The notes under the pieces were generated by a model. That model saw only the letters and a list, made by a program, of their open reading frames with translations, had not been told where the DNA came from and ran no database searches. Of a DNA stretch of 64,000 bases, positions 8,919-19,608 are shown one piece after another. Source of the DNA: Pseudomonadota bacterium. GTDB taxonomy: Bacteria; Pseudomonadota; Alphaproteobacteria; Rhizobiales; Hyphomicrobiaceae. The position numbers and the translations under genes are program-made. The DNA lies in the NCBI GenBank assembly GCA_018242295.1, contig JAFECE010000011.1, positions 248,001-312,000 on the forward strand, in the 5' to 3' direction. Position 1 is the first letter of the stretch; each line of letters opens with the position of its first letter.

Positions 8919-10058
8919 ATGGTTACGATAGCTGTTACCAGCGAACTGGCCGACGAGCCGCGCGTTGCGGTTTCGCCCGATACGGTCAAGAAGTTCTCAG
9001 CCCTCGGGGGGCGCGTGCGCATAGAGCAGGGAGCGGGTCTCAGATCGCGCTTTTCCGACGACGCCTATCGGGCCGCGGGCGCCGAGATCGCCAGCCGGGC
9101 GGAGGCGCTCGCAGGAGCCGACATTCTTCTTGCCGTTCGGCGGCCTGCCGCGGAGGACATCCGGGCCCTGAAGCCCGGCGCCCTCGTCGCCGCGATGATC
9201 GATCCGTTCGGCGAGCGCGCGGGACTCGAAGCCCTCGCGGGTAGCGGCGGCACGATTTTCTCGATGGAGCTGATGCCGCGGACGACGCGTGCACAATCCA
9301 TGGATGTGCTGTCGAGCCAGGCCAACCTCGCGGGTTATAAGGCGGTCGTCGATGGCGCCTCGATGTTCGGGCAGGCGTTGCCATTGATGATGACGCCGGC
9401 CGGTACGGTTCCGGCTGCCAAGGCTTTCATCATGGGCGTCGGCGTTGCCGGGCTGCAGGCCATCGCGACGGCGCGGCGGCTTGGCGCGCAGGTCACGGCG
9501 ACGGACGTGCGTCCGGCCACGAAGGAGCAGGTGCAATCGCTCGGCGCGAAGTTCATCGCGGTGGAAGACGACGAATTCAAGCAGGCGCAGACGGCGGCTG
9601 GCTACGCGAAGCCGATGAGCGCGGAATATCAGGCGAAGCAGGCCGAGCTGGTCGCGAACCATATCAAGAACCAGGACCTCGTCATCACGACGGCGCTCAT
9701 TCCGGGCCGTCCGGCGCCGAAGCTCATCTCACGCGCGATGATCGAGAGCATGAAGCCGGGTTCCGTCATCGTGGATCTCGCGGCCGAACGCGGCGGCAAC
9801 ACGGAGTTGACGGAAGCCGGCAAGACCGTCGAAACGGCGAACGGCGTCAAGATTTTGGGACCGCTCAATCTCGCAGGCACGATCGCGGTCAATGCTTCGA
9901 GCTTGTACGCGCGCAACCTTCTCGCCTTCATCGAGACGATGATCGACAAGAAGGAAAAGACGCTTGCGGTCAATTGGGACGACGAGTTGATCAAGGGGAC
10001 TTTGGTCGCCAAGGACGGTCAGCTCGTGCATCCGAACTTCGCGACGAAGACGGCATGA
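8919..10058 (+). CDS. pntAA: NAD(P) transhydrogenase alpha subunit, part 1 (soluble NAD(H)-binding domain I)
   Basis: Part of the membrane-bound proton-translocating transhydrogenase, which uses the proton gradient to reduce NADP+ with NADH. 380 aa from ATG 8919. A TTG four codons upstream (8907) also opens the frame, but [20 protein letters not shown] aligns with the normal family start. It contains the AlaDh/PNT N-terminal domain (about 4-140) and the NAD-binding C-terminal domain (about 145-370) with the Rossmann motif GVGVAGLQA near residue 175. The sequence ends without the membrane segments that E. coli PntA carries; those are encoded by the next gene, as in the split three-gene form. 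A good Shine-Dalgarno overlaps its stop and serves pntAB. Confidence 0.95.
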   Translation: MVTIAVTSELADEPRVAVSPDTVKKFSALGGRVRIEQGAGLRSRFSDDAYRAAGAEIASRAEALAGADILLAVRRPAAEDIRALKPGALVAAMIDPFGERAGLEALAGSGGTIFSMELMPRTTRAQSMDVLSSQANLAGYKAVVDGASMFGQALPLMMTPAGTVPAAKAFIMGVGVAGLQAIATARRLGAQVTATDVRPATKEQVQSLGAKFIAVEDDEFKQAQTAAGYAKPMSAEYQAKQAELVANHIKNQDLVITTALIPGRPAPKLISRAMIESMKPGSVIVDLAAERGGNTELTEAGKTVETANGVKILGPLNLAGTIAVNASSLYARNLLAFIETMIDKKEKTLAVNWDDELIKGTLVAKDGQLVHPNFATKTA

Positions 10059-10069
10059 GGAGGCTCGCC

Positions 10070-10468
10070 ATGCGCTTGATAAAACCGCTTTTTGCAGCGC
10101 TTTCGGTGTTCTTTTTCACCGCGTCATCGGCCTTCGCGGCAGAAGGTGCGCTGATCAGTCCGTCGGTCTACGAGTTCATGGTCTTCGTGATCGCGGTGTT
10201 CGTCGGCTACTACGTCGTCTGGTCGGTGACGCCGGCTTTGCACACGCCATTGATGAGCGTGACCAACGCCATCTCGTCCGTCATCGTCGTCGGCGCGCTG
10301 CTGGCCGTTGGCGTTTCGCTGACCTCTTCCGATAGCAACCTCGCCAAGGTGTTCGGCTTCCTCGCCTTGACGATGGCGTCGGTCAATATTTTCGGCGGCT
10401 TCCTCGTCACCAACCGCATGCTCGCGATGTACAAGAAAAAAGACGCGCCAGCGAAGAAGGACGGCTGA
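10070..10468 (+). CDS. pntAB: NAD(P) transhydrogenase alpha subunit, part 2 (membrane segment)
   Basis: 132 aa, nearly all hydrophobic, with four predicted helices: one at 7-25 that may act as a signal-like anchor, then about 33-52, 62-84 and 90-112. This is the membrane half of the alpha chain in split transhydrogenases. ATG 10070 lies six bases behind a perfect AGGAGG (10058-10063). An alternative ATG at 10055 overlaps the pntAA stop but has no comparable ribosome binding site. It is translationally close to pntAA (11 bases) and followed 68 bases later by pntB, so the three form an operon. Confidence 0.93.
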   Translation: MRLIKPLFAALSVFFFTASSAFAAEGALISPSVYEFMVFVIAVFVGYYVVWSVTPALHTPLMSVTNAISSVIVVGALLAVGVSLTSSDSNLAKVFGFLALTMASVNIFGGFLVTNRMLAMYKKKDAPAKKDG

Positions 10469-10536
10469 CGCCCACGCTCGACTGCCCAATGAGAACCGCC
10501 GAAGACATCAGATAACGGGACCGGGGAAACGATCCA

Positions 10537-11955
<1,419 letters not shown>

Positions 11956-12074
11956 ATCCCGACAGGGACATAGCGGCCGATCGGCAACATTCGCTTGCCG
12001 ATCGACCAGTTTCCGGCCAGCGCCGGGATTGGTCTGCTATAGGTTCGGCGAGTTCTGGTTTTGAGGGGTTTGGC

Positions 12075-13463
12075 GTGTTGGCTCCCGTGGCGTCGGCGTC
12101 GTTCGAAAAAGACATCGAGCACATCGAGATTTTGGCTGCCACTCCGGTGACCAGCTCTGTCCTTCTGGCGCGCAACCTGCAGTACATCTATGAGCGCGCC
12201 GCGAAAGCGCGCTTTGATGATTATGATGTCGTCGAGATTGCGAAGAACGCTCAGGGGCTGATCTACCGGCTCTTCGACCTTCGGGTGGGGCTCCGCAATC
12301 ATCTTGCGCATTATGAGATGCTCGGCCTGATGTCGCCCGAGGTGACGCAAGGGTTTCGCGACGTCTTTCGCGTGCTTCGCTACGTGTCGGATATGCTCGG
12401 CGAGATCACCACGGGCCATCCGCGGGTTGGCGAGGGCGGCTATCTGCTGCGCGGTTTCACGGGCTCCGACAACAATACGCTCGTCAATTATCCGTTCTAT
12501 CAAAGCGGCGCGGCGCGGAATTTCCGGTCGGGCGACGTGATCCTCGTTCGTGGCACAGCTCACAACAGCGCCGCGATCGCGCGTATCGGCGACGTCGACA
12601 GCCAGTTCAGTCATATCGGCATTGTCTATGTCGATCCGGCGGGCGACCATTGGATGGTCGAAAGCCTGATCGAAGACGGCGCGATCATCTCGCCGCTCGC
12701 CAAGGCGCTCGATCACAACATCGTCCGAGCGGTGCTTTATCGCAATCGCGATCCGGACCTCGCAGCGCGGGCGGCGAAATGCATTTTCGATTACGTCGCG
12801 GCGTCGCATGCGAAAGGCGGCAAGCGCATCCTCTACGATTTCTCGATGCGGACCGACGACACGCGCAACCTGTTCTGCTCGAAGCTCGTCAGGCTCGCCT
12901 ATGAGCAGGGCAGCTTCGGCATGTTCAAGCTGCCGACATATCCCACCAAGATCGCGCGTAAGAACAGAGATTTTCTGGACCGCGTCGGCGTCGCGACGGA
13001 TCTAACGTTCGCGCCGGCCGACATCGACATGGAATCCGGTTTCGACCTGGTTGCGGAATGGCAGGACTACCGTGAGACGGCCGGCATCCGGCTCCAGGAT
13101 TTCACGATGGACAAGCTGTTCGAGTGGATGGACCGCTTCAACTACAGGTTCGAAGAGACCACTGCCATCAAGCTCGTCTCGACGCTTGGGCGCTTTGCGT
13201 CGCACTTCTCGGACAACGCCAAGGAGGTTCTGTCTTCGGTGTTTCCGCGCGTTCCCGTGAACATGCCGAGAAAGACCGTGGCGGTGGTCGCGATGCTGCA
13301 TAAGACCGCAGAGCCAATCTACCAGGAGCTGTTGAAACTCAACCAGGAAGCGGTTGCCGACACCGGAGTGCCACTGCATGGTCTGGACGTGATGGCGGCT
13401 CTCGAAAATATTCGGGAGCGGGAAGGCAACAGGATCGGGTACCTTGTGCGGCGGGGCCGCTAG
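12075..13463 (+). CDS. YiiX/YebB-like permuted NlpC/P60 cysteine hydrolase
   Basis: 462 aa starting at GTG behind TTGAGGGG. Residues 150-310 match the permuted papain-like (C92) YiiX/YebB family: a strand and turn with GDVILVRGTA, the His of FSHIGIVYVD (His180), and the Cys of FCSKLVRLAY (Cys268). The circularly permuted order, His before Cys, is the hallmark of this group, whose members hydrolyse amide or thioester bonds, often on lipids or cell-wall peptides. The protein has about 145 extra N-terminal residues (helical, no signal peptide) and about 150 extra C-terminal residues that I cannot assign. The next gene begins 12 bases downstream, so the two hydrolases are probably co-transcribed. 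Substrate is unknown. Confidence 0.78.
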   Translation: MLAPVASASFEKDIEHIEILAATPVTSSVLLARNLQYIYERAAKARFDDYDVVEIAKNAQGLIYRLFDLRVGLRNHLAHYEMLGLMSPEVTQGFRDVFRVLRYVSDMLGEITTGHPRVGEGGYLLRGFTGSDNNTLVNYPFYQSGAARNFRSGDVILVRGTAHNSAAIARIGDVDSQFSHIGIVYVDPAGDHWMVESLIEDGAIISPLAKALDHNIVRAVLYRNRDPDLAARAAKCIFDYVAASHAKGGKRILYDFSMRTDDTRNLFCSKLVRLAYEQGSFGMFKLPTYPTKIARKNRDFLDRVGVATDLTFAPADIDMESGFDLVAEWQDYRETAGIRLQDFTMDKLFEWMDRFNYRFEETTAIKLVSTLGRFASHFSDNAKEVLSSVFPRVPVNMPRKTVAVVAMLHKTAEPIYQELLKLNQEAVADTGVPLHGLDVMAALENIREREGNRIGYLVRRGR

Positions 13464-13475
13464 AACAAGTCCGGT

Positions 13476-14303
13476 ATGTTTCTGATAGTCAAAGTCGTCG
13501 TTGCGATTGCTGCGGCCGTTTACGCTGCAGCGGCGGGGGTCATGTACATCGCACAGCGCCAATTCATCTATTTTCCCGATCCGGCGCGGACGGCGCCGGC
13601 GGCTGCGAATCTTCAGGATGTCTCCGAAAGAATCCTATCGACGCCTGACGGCGAACGGATCGTCGCCTGGTATGGCAAGGCGAAGCCCGGGCAGCCGACT
13701 ATTCTCTATTTCCACGGGAATGGCGGAGCGCTGGAACTCAGACGGGAAACAATCCGCCGGTATCTCGACCGCGGCCGCGGCATGTTCATGATGGCCTATC
13801 GCGGCTATAGCGGCTCGACGGGTTCGCCGTCGGAAGCCGCCAACATCGCAGATGCAAAGCTCGCCTATGACACGCTGGTTCGGGAGGGCGTCAGTCCGGA
13901 TGACATCATCCTCTATGGCGAATCGCTCGGCAGCGGCGTCGCCATTCAGGTCGCGCGTGAAAAGAAGGTTGCGGGCATTATCCTGGACAGCCCGTACACA
14001 TCGATCCTCGAACTTGCGTCGATGTACTACCCGTGGCTGCCCGTCGGTTGGCTGCTGAAGGACCGTTACGACTCGATCGGCGTCATTGGCGAGGTTCACG
14101 CGCCGCTTTTCATTCTGCATGGCGAAGCCGACGACGTTGTGCCAGTGCAGATGGGGAAGCGGCTGTTCGCGGCGGCCAACGAGCCGAAGGAGATGAGGAC
14201 GATAGCCGACGGCGGCCACGTCATTCACGACGGGCCGTCATTCGACATCATCGACAATTGGATCGGCAGGCTCCGGGCGGCGCGGCCGCAGAGAGCGGAC
14301 TGA
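13476..14303 (+). CDS. Membrane-anchored alpha/beta hydrolase (BEM46/ABHD13-like)
   Basis: 275 aa. An N-terminal hydrophobic segment (about 3-24) acts as an uncleaved anchor or signal. The alpha/beta hydrolase fold follows, with the oxyanion turn YFHGNGG, the nucleophile elbow GESLGSG (Ser150), an acid in HGEADDVVPV (Asp near 216) and the catalytic His in DGGHVIHDG (near 248). This is the pattern of the BEM46/YfhR-like family of serine hydrolases; natural substrates are unknown. It is likely in an operon with the preceding YiiX-like gene (12-base spacing). Its 3' end faces rpsU, with a terminator between them. Confidence 0.82.
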   Translation: MFLIVKVVVAIAAAVYAAAAGVMYIAQRQFIYFPDPARTAPAAANLQDVSERILSTPDGERIVAWYGKAKPGQPTILYFHGNGGALELRRETIRRYLDRGRGMFMMAYRGYSGSTGSPSEAANIADAKLAYDTLVREGVSPDDIILYGESLGSGVAIQVAREKKVAGIILDSPYTSILELASMYYPWLPVGWLLKDRYDSIGVIGEVHAPLFILHGEADDVVPVQMGKRLFAAANEPKEMRTIADGGHVIHDGPSFDIIDNWIGRLRAARPQRAD

Positions 14304-14321
14304 AGGCATCGACAAGTCGAC

Positions 14322-14354
14322 AAAACGAAAAGGCCCGCGAAGATCGCGAGCCTT
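14322..14354 (-). terminator. Intrinsic terminator of rpsU (possibly bidirectional)
   Basis: A stem of AAGGC plus GCGA pairing with TCGC plus GCCTT (14330-14354), interrupted by a small internal loop, lies between the convergent hydrolase and rpsU genes. The minus-strand reading ends in TTTTCGTTTT, so it mainly serves rpsU. Confidence 0.7.
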
Positions 14355-14385
14355 GAATATTTGCATAGCCGTAATTGGCTGGCGC

Positions 14386-14748
14386 TTAGAAGCTGTTGCC
14401 GCCGCCAGCGCCGCCCTGGCCGCCGCCGCTGCGGAAACCACCGCCGCCGCCGCCGAAGCCGCTGCCACCGCCTGCGCCACCACGACCGGCGCCCGGACCG
14501 CCCTTACCACCGGGACCGCCACGCGCTACTGCGGGCTTGCTCGGCAGGAGACCTTCGCGCTGCAATTTCTTACGTGCGAGCTTGCGGGCCCGGCGGATCG
14601 CCTCGGCCTTCTCGCGTGCTCTTTTTTCTGAAGGCTTTTCAAAATGGCCGCGAAGTTTCATCTCGCGGAAAACGCCCTCGCGCTGCAATTTTTTCTTTAG
14701 CGCCTTGAGAGCCTGGTCAACGTTGTTGTCGCGAACGAGAACCTGCAA
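14386..14748 (-). CDS. rpsU: 30S ribosomal protein S21 with glycine-rich C-terminal tail
   Basis: 120 aa from a TTG start at 14748, which gives the canonical opening (fMet)[17 protein letters not shown] and is preceded at nine bases by AGAGGA. Residues 1-70 are the standard S21 fold, rich in Lys/Arg ([20 protein letters not shown]), which helps the 30S subunit engage mRNA. Residues 71-120 are an added tail of Gly with scattered Arg, Ser and Phe, ending [10 protein letters not shown]21 proteins are usually about 70-80 aa, so the tail is a notable extension. The tail looks disordered and might bind RNA, which is inference. In-frame sequence continues upstream to 14874 but lacks S21 character. 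Confidence 0.9.
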   Translation of the reverse strand: MQVLVRDNNVDQALKALKKKLQREGVFREMKLRGHFEKPSEKRAREKAEAIRRARKLARKKLQREGLLPSKPAVARGGPGGKGGPGAGRGGAGGGSGFGGGGGGFRSGGGQGGAGGGNSF

Positions 14749-15027
14749 GCAGTTGTATCCTCTAATGAATCCGGATTGTCGGGATGCACAAAAACACCGA
14801 CGCCGGTGGTTTTGCCGCCGGGGCCCGCGCTTCTTTTCTGGCGGTCTTGTAGCAAACACAACGAGGATTGGCAATCGGGTCCGCGCGGGCGTTCGTCGCG
14901 GGGGAGAGGGGGCTCCTGTTTTTCGGTTGCGGCTGCCGCTGGGTGTGCCGGTCGGATGAGCGCGAGGTGGTGGTCGCCTTTTGGCGGGGAATCGTGAAAA
15001 CGAGAAGGGTGGGGAGACCTAACACGC

Positions 15028-15585
15028 ATGAACGAACCGGCAATCTTCGGCCGCGCGCTCAAATTGATTGTCTTGGGATCGATCGCGGCCCTTACGGCGG
15101 CGACGGTCTCGGTCGCTGCTGGTCCTGTGCGGGCGGACGCGGCGTGCATCAAGCTGTCGGACGTCGAGATCGTACAGCTCCTGAACAGATGGCGGACGGA
15201 ATTCGCGAGCGGCGATCCGGATCGGGTTTCGGCGCTTTATGCGGATGAGGCATCGCTGATCGCGACCAAGGACGGCCCACCCTACCAAGGGAAAGAGGCG
15301 ATCCGCTCCTATTTCAAAGATCTGCTGGTCAAGCGGCCGACGGTTTCGATCAGGCCATCATCGCTGACCGCCGATTGCGGGACCGCCGTGGTCAGCGGTC
15401 CGGTCGTCTATCGTCTCACGGGCGAGCGTAAGGGGACGCGCGCGGTTCTCGGAGGAACCTATACGGCGGAGTATGCGCTCAAAGACGGGAAGTGGTGGAT
15501 CGTTCGTCATTCGCTTGCTGCCGATCGCCGCTGGCTTGCCAACCCCGCTGGCGATCCGGCGAACAAGCTGTCGCCGCCGCTTTAG
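15028..15585 (+). CDS. Exported SnoaL-like (DUF4440) protein
   Basis: 185 aa. A signal peptide spans about residues 1-37 (hydrophobic core LIVLGSIAALTAATVSVAAG, cleavage near VRADA). The mature part is a cone-shaped alpha+beta fold of the SnoaL/NTF2 superfamily: the helix IVQLLNRWRTEFASGDPDRV, then SALYADEASLIAT, the GKEAIRSYFKDLL helix, and strands ending in GKWWIVRHSLA. Members of the SgcJ/EcaC and DUF4440 branches have this layout, and several are small-molecule-binding proteins without a known enzyme activity. The ribosome binding site GGGGAG lies about 11 bases before the ATG. Convergent with the GH3 gene. No specific function can be assigned. Confidence 0.75.
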   Translation: MNEPAIFGRALKLIVLGSIAALTAATVSVAAGPVRADAACIKLSDVEIVQLLNRWRTEFASGDPDRVSALYADEASLIATKDGPPYQGKEAIRSYFKDLLVKRPTVSIRPSSLTADCGTAVVSGPVVYRLTGERKGTRAVLGGTYTAEYALKDGKWWIVRHSLAADRRWLANPAGDPANKLSPPL

Positions 15586-15620
15586 ACCTCGGGGCGCTAC
15601 ATCAAGGAGGGCGGTTCGGC

Positions 15621-16991
15621 TCAGGGCGAGACCGGTGGCGGTGTCCGCTCAGCCTGCAGCGGGGCCGCAGGCGGCAGTTCTCGGTCGTCGACGAACACGT
15701 ATCGCTTCAGTCTTTCGCTGGACTCGTTCTCGCGGGCGAGCGCCATCTCGCCCTTGGTATCCGCCTCGATCAACGCCGACATCAGGACGTCGTAGTGCGC
15801 ATCGAGCGCGCAGAGCAGGATCAGGTCCATGCCGGCGTTCAGCGCTTTCACGGCGGCTCCGCCCAATCCGTCCTTCGAACCGGTCACCGCGCCCATGCTG
15901 AAATCGTCCGTGATCAAAAGTCCGTCGTTTTCGAAGCGCGGCCTGATGACCCCGTTGATGACGGCATCGGAGAACGACGCGGGCGTTGCCTTATCGATCG
16001 CATTGACGCGGACGTGGCCGACCATGGTCGCAATTCCGGGCTCCGTCATGATGCGGCGAAACGGCAGCCAGTCACTGAGTTCGAGCTGACTTTGTTTGGC
16101 GGTGAGTTCGCCCGAAGAGACGTGGGTGTCGCGCGCGACCCTGCCGAGACCCGGGAAATGCTTCAGCGTGCAAATGATGTTGAATTTCGTCAGCGTGTCG
16201 CAATACCAACCGGCAACTTTGGCGACGAGATAGGGATCGCTGTCGATGGCGCGCCAATAGATGCGCGTCTCGCCGTCATCGCGGGACGGTGTGCCAAGCC
16301 GCAGGTCGACTACGGGGCCGAAGTTCATGGTGATGCCGAGGCGATCGAGCTCGCGCGCTTGGGCCTCCGCGTAGTCGCGGACAGCTTTCTCCCGCTCGCT
16401 GTCGGTCTTGAGCTTGGCGATGATCATGCCAAGCGTCGGTTGCCATTTGAGAGGCGGCGAAAGGCGCGATACGTATCCGCCTTCCTGATCCGCTGCCACG
16501 ATAAGACGTGGCAAGCCCTGCGCTCTTCGGATGTCCTGCAGGTCTTGAATGTCTTTGGCGACGTCGGCGACTTTCCGGCCGCGTACGTTGTGATCGGTGA
16601 TGAAGATGCCGGCGATCGCCTTTTTCTCGACGAGCGGCTTCACCTCGGAAAAGCTCGAGAAACCGACGATGAGTCGGTTACCCAAGCGCTCGAGGCGCGC
16701 GGGGTCGGATGCGAGTATCTGGTCCCTGGTCAGGAGCTTCGCCGGGCGTTGCGGCGTTCCTTGCGTCGCAGTCTGCGTTTTGGCAGCCGCAGCAGCGGCA
16801 GCTGCCGCGCGCATCGCCAGCAGGCGATTGCGGCGATAGATGCGGGCTGCCTTATAGCGGGCACGGGCTGAGTATCTCGAATGGTAATTGCGTCCATAGG
16901 CGGCATTCGCGTCGCTGCTTCCTTCGCACGCCGGCAACAGCGTCACCGACAGGAAGGCAAGAAGAACTGTTCGGGCAATGGCGTTGATCAT
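15621..16991 (-). CDS. Glycoside hydrolase family 3 N-acetylhexosaminidase (NagZ-like), lipoprotein
   Basis: A probable beta-N-acetylglucosaminidase acting on peptidoglycan fragments. 456 aa from ATG 16991; a TTG further upstream is less likely because the ATG starts a clear lipoprotein signal (MINAIARTVLL...VTLLPAC, lipobox Cys near residue 25). After a Tyr/Arg/Ala-rich linker comes the GH3 barrel: DQEGGYVSRL, the signature KHFPGLGRVARDTH (whose Asp-Thr-His forms the NagZ catalytic loop), and the nucleophile Asp in LLITDDFSMG. Classical NagZ is cytoplasmic and about 340 aa; this copy is longer and predicted to be membrane-anchored and exported, which suggests a role in trimming the wall outside the cytoplasm. 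The signal reading is inference. Confidence 0.88.
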   Translation of the reverse strand: MINAIARTVLLAFLSVTLLPACEGSSDANAAYGRNYHSRYSARARYKAARIYRRNRLLAMRAAAAAAAAAKTQTATQGTPQRPAKLLTRDQILASDPARLERLGNRLIVGFSSFSEVKPLVEKKAIAGIFITDHNVRGRKVADVAKDIQDLQDIRRAQGLPRLIVAADQEGGYVSRLSPPLKWQPTLGMIIAKLKTDSEREKAVRDYAEAQARELDRLGITMNFGPVVDLRLGTPSRDDGETRIYWRAIDSDPYLVAKVAGWYCDTLTKFNIICTLKHFPGLGRVARDTHVSSGELTAKQSQLELSDWLPFRRIMTEPGIATMVGHVRVNAIDKATPASFSDAVINGVIRPRFENDGLLITDDFSMGAVTGSKDGLGGAAVKALNAGMDLILLCALDAHYDVLMSALIEADTKGEMALARENESSERLKRYVFVDDRELPPAAPLQAERTPPPVSP

Positions 16992-17087
16992 TCGCTCGAC
17001 AAGGCTGCCTTGAGACCGTCCGCTAGACGCGTACAATAAGCGTTAGGACTGCTTTTGCGCGCCGCCCAGCTTCGAGGCCTATTAATC

Positions 17088-17948
17088 TCAATAAATTCTG
17101 ACGGGAAAGTAGCGTTGAACGAGTTCCTCGAACCGCCCCGATGCCCTGACCCGGTCGAGAGCTTTGTTCAGCAAGAGCCTAATTCCGGGATCGGATTTCG
17201 GTACGGCGATTGCGATACCATCGCCGAAGAATTTCGGCTCCAAGTAGGGGCCGCCGCGCATTTCGCAGCACTGCCGCGATAAGGTTCCATTGAGCCAGAA
17301 GGCGAGGGATATGCCGTCGTCGAATATGAAATCGGCCTTCCCAGCCGCGAGCGCCTCGCGCGCCAAATCGGCGTTCTCGTATATTGCCAGCGGGCTGTCG
17401 CGGAAGAAGGCTTTGACGAAAGCCTCGTGTGCGGTGCCGCGCGCGACGGCGATGCGCTTTCCATCTAGGCCGCTTGGAGACATTTCGACTTGCGGCTCGT
17501 CCTTGCGCCCGGCGAACCGGCCGGGCGTGTGGAAATAGCGGTCGGTGAAGTCGACGTCCTTCAACGCCGATACGGTCACCTTGTGTGCGGCGATGACGGC
17601 ATCGGCCTCGCCTTTTTTCAGGTCGGTGAAAAGCTCTTCCCAGGGGCGGGCTTTGATATCGCAGGACGTGCCGAGCTCTAAGCAAATGGCCCGTGCGAGA
17701 TCGACGTTGAAGCCGACAAGCACGCCGTCCTCGTCGTAGAAATTGAAAGGTGGAAAGTCGCTGTCGGTCAGGAAGCGGATGACGACCCGGCGGGTGGGCG
17801 CTGCATCGTCGGCCGGAGGAGTGGACGTTGCTGCAACTCGCACCGGCGCCGCGTCGCCGGACATCGCTTCGACGGAATAACCGATGGCCAAGGCCATGAA
17901 GGCCGTGGCGGCGAGGAAAATGTCTCGAACGCGCTTGCGAGCCGTCAT
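17088..17948 (-). CDS. Extracellular solute-binding protein family 3
   Basis: 286 aa with an N-terminal hydrophobic signal segment (about 10-30). The mature part is a type II periplasmic binding protein of family 3 (amino-acid type): it opens with RFLTDSDFPPFNFYDEDGVLVGFNVDLARAI (split over about residues 55-85), then contains PWEELFTDLKKGEADAVIA, and ends with the hinge and closing helices (DRVRASGRFEELVQRYF). These proteins normally deliver a polar amino acid or related ligand to an ABC permease, but no permease or ATPase gene is adjacent. It may work with a distant transporter or a sensor. Ligand unknown. Confidence 0.88.
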   Translation of the reverse strand: MTARKRVRDIFLAATAFMALAIGYSVEAMSGDAAPVRVAATSTPPADDAAPTRRVVIRFLTDSDFPPFNFYDEDGVLVGFNVDLARAICLELGTSCDIKARPWEELFTDLKKGEADAVIAAHKVTVSALKDVDFTDRYFHTPGRFAGRKDEPQVEMSPSGLDGKRIAVARGTAHEAFVKAFFRDSPLAIYENADLAREALAAGKADFIFDDGISLAFWLNGTLSRQCCEMRGGPYLEPKFFGDGIAIAVPKSDPGIRLLLNKALDRVRASGRFEELVQRYFPVRIY

Positions 17949-18087
17949 GCCTTCCTCATGCTCCCATAGCCGTCAGTCTTATCCGGCGGCCTTCTCTTTG
18001 AACATCTTTCAAATCTGCACATCTTGAGCATATAGTTTGTCACTGGCTCGGCGATGGCGGTCGCCGCGGGGGCAACCAGGGGCTTGA

Positions 18088-19608
18088 ATGTTCGGGGCTC
18101 GGTCAAAGACGCCGGCGGTGCGTGCTGTCCGCACGTCGCGCGGTCATCTGCGGGGACCTGCGTCTCCCCGTTCGCAGTTCCATCGCGATATTGGGCAACT
18201 TGACCGCGCGGTCAACGACTTGAGGCGCCGGGCACCGGACTTTTCCGCGGCTTCTCCGCTTCTCGCGTGGCAGCGCGCCGTTCTCCTCTCGGCGCTTTCG
18301 GCATTGACCGCAGGGCTGATCCTGCTCGAGGACTTCGGCCTCGTTCTCTGGTCGCTGACCATCACGATCCCGTTCTTCATGATTTCGGCGCTTCGCCTGG
18401 CAGCGCTTTGGCGTGCTTTCAGGAGCCGCCGGGGACGATCGAAACCTCGCGCCTTCGACCGCCGCTACGACAAATGGCTCCCGACGTTTTCGGTGCTCAT
18501 TCCGCTTTATCGGGAAGTCGCGGTCGTGCCCGGCCTGGTCGATGCCCTCGCAGGTCTCGACTATCCGCATGAGTTCTTGGAGATCCTGTTCATCACCGAG
18601 GCGGACGATCATGCGACGCGGCGTGCGATCGCGGGCGCAAAGCTCTATCCGAACATGCGAACGGTAACGGTTCCGCCCGGGCAGCCAAAGACCAAGCCTC
18701 GAGCGCTGAACTATGCGTTGCAGGATGCGCGCGGCGTGCTCGTCGCAGTCTTCGATGCGGAGGATCAGCCGGAACCTGGTCAACTTCGCCGGGCTGCGCA
18801 CGCATTCATCGAGGGAGGGCCGCGGCTCGCGTGCGTGCAGGCGCGGCTTGCCGTTGCGAATGCGAACGAAACTTTTTTCAGCCGGCAGTTCGCGCTCGAG
18901 TATGCGGCGCTCTTTCGCGGCTTGCTTCCGGCGCTCGATTACCTGCGCTGGCCAATTCCACTCGGCGGGACGTCAAATCATTTCAGGCGCGATGTGCTTC
19001 TGAAATGCGGCGGCTGGGATCCGTTCAACGTCACGGAGGACGCAGATCTCGGAATTCGCCTAGCGCGCCTCGGATACGAAGTGTCGATCATCGATTCCGA
19101 GACGATGGAAGAAGCGCCGACGACGTGGCGGGCGTGGCTCGGACAGCGCACGCGGTGGATCAAGGGCTGGATGCAGACGTATCTCGTGCACATGCGCCGT
19201 CCCACGCGCCTGTGGCGCGATCTTGGTCCGTGGCGGTTTGCCGGTTTTCAGGTGACGATCTGCGCGATGCTCGTCTCGATGCTTTGTCATCCCTGGTTCT
19301 ATGTCTTCGCCGCGATATATGGCGCGCTCGGGATGCGCGTGCTGCCGGACAGCAATTTCTTGCTGTGGCTGTGCGGGGTGAATTTCGCGACGGGGTATAT
19401 TGCGGCGGCGTCGCTCATCGCGGTCACGTCGGCCAGGGCGGGAACGCCGCGACCGCTCATTTCCATTTTGTTTCTGCCGGTCTATTGGCTCGCGATTTCA
19501 TTGGCGGCGTATCGTGCAATCATCGATCTCATGCTTCGACCTTTTTATTGGGAGAAAACTGCGCACGGGGTCAGTTTGAGCCAGGGCATTGAAAAGCCGC
19601 CACGGTAG
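18088..19608 (+). CDS. Processive family 2 glycosyltransferase (cellulose-synthase-like membrane protein)
   Basis: 506 aa. Two N-terminal transmembrane helices (about 65-110) precede a GT-A catalytic domain (about 125-360) with the motifs of processive GT2 enzymes: VFDAEDQPEP (Asp pair), TEDADLGIRLARLG, and QRTRWIKGW, matching the Q-x-x-R-W signature. Four or so C-terminal helices (about 385-480) follow, as in BcsA or hyaluronan synthase-like proteins. It therefore probably polymerises and extrudes a beta-linked polysaccharide, but no BcsB, PilZ domain or other synthase partner lies beside it. AGGGG precedes the ATG. Its stop codon directly abuts the stop of the convergent DUF3175 gene with no intervening base. 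Confidence 0.87.
   Translation: MFGARSKTPAVRAVRTSRGHLRGPASPRSQFHRDIGQLDRAVNDLRRRAPDFSAASPLLAWQRAVLLSALSALTAGLILLEDFGLVLWSLTITIPFFMISALRLAALWRAFRSRRGRSKPRAFDRRYDKWLPTFSVLIPLYREVAVVPGLVDALAGLDYPHEFLEILFITEADDHATRRAIAGAKLYPNMRTVTVPPGQPKTKPRALNYALQDARGVLVAVFDAEDQPEPGQLRRAAHAFIEGGPRLACVQARLAVANANETFFSRQFALEYAALFRGLLPALDYLRWPIPLGGTSNHFRRDVLLKCGGWDPFNVTEDADLGIRLARLGYEVSIIDSETMEEAPTTWRAWLGQRTRWIKGWMQTYLVHMRRPTRLWRDLGPWRFAGFQVTICAMLVSMLCHPWFYVFAAIYGALGMRVLPDSNFLLWLCGVNFATGYIAAASLIAVTSARAGTPRPLISILFLPVYWLAISLAAYRAIIDLMLRPFYWEKTAHGVSLSQGIEKPPR

Noticed and set aside
14396-14959. Proline-rich plus-strand frame opposite rpsU
   Set aside because: The proline runs are simply the complement of the glycine codons in the S21 tail.
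15492-16871. Long plus-strand open frame (459 codons) opposite the GH3 gene
   Set aside because: It is the antisense shadow of a gene with intact catalytic motifs; its translation shows no domain and reflects GC-rich codon bias.
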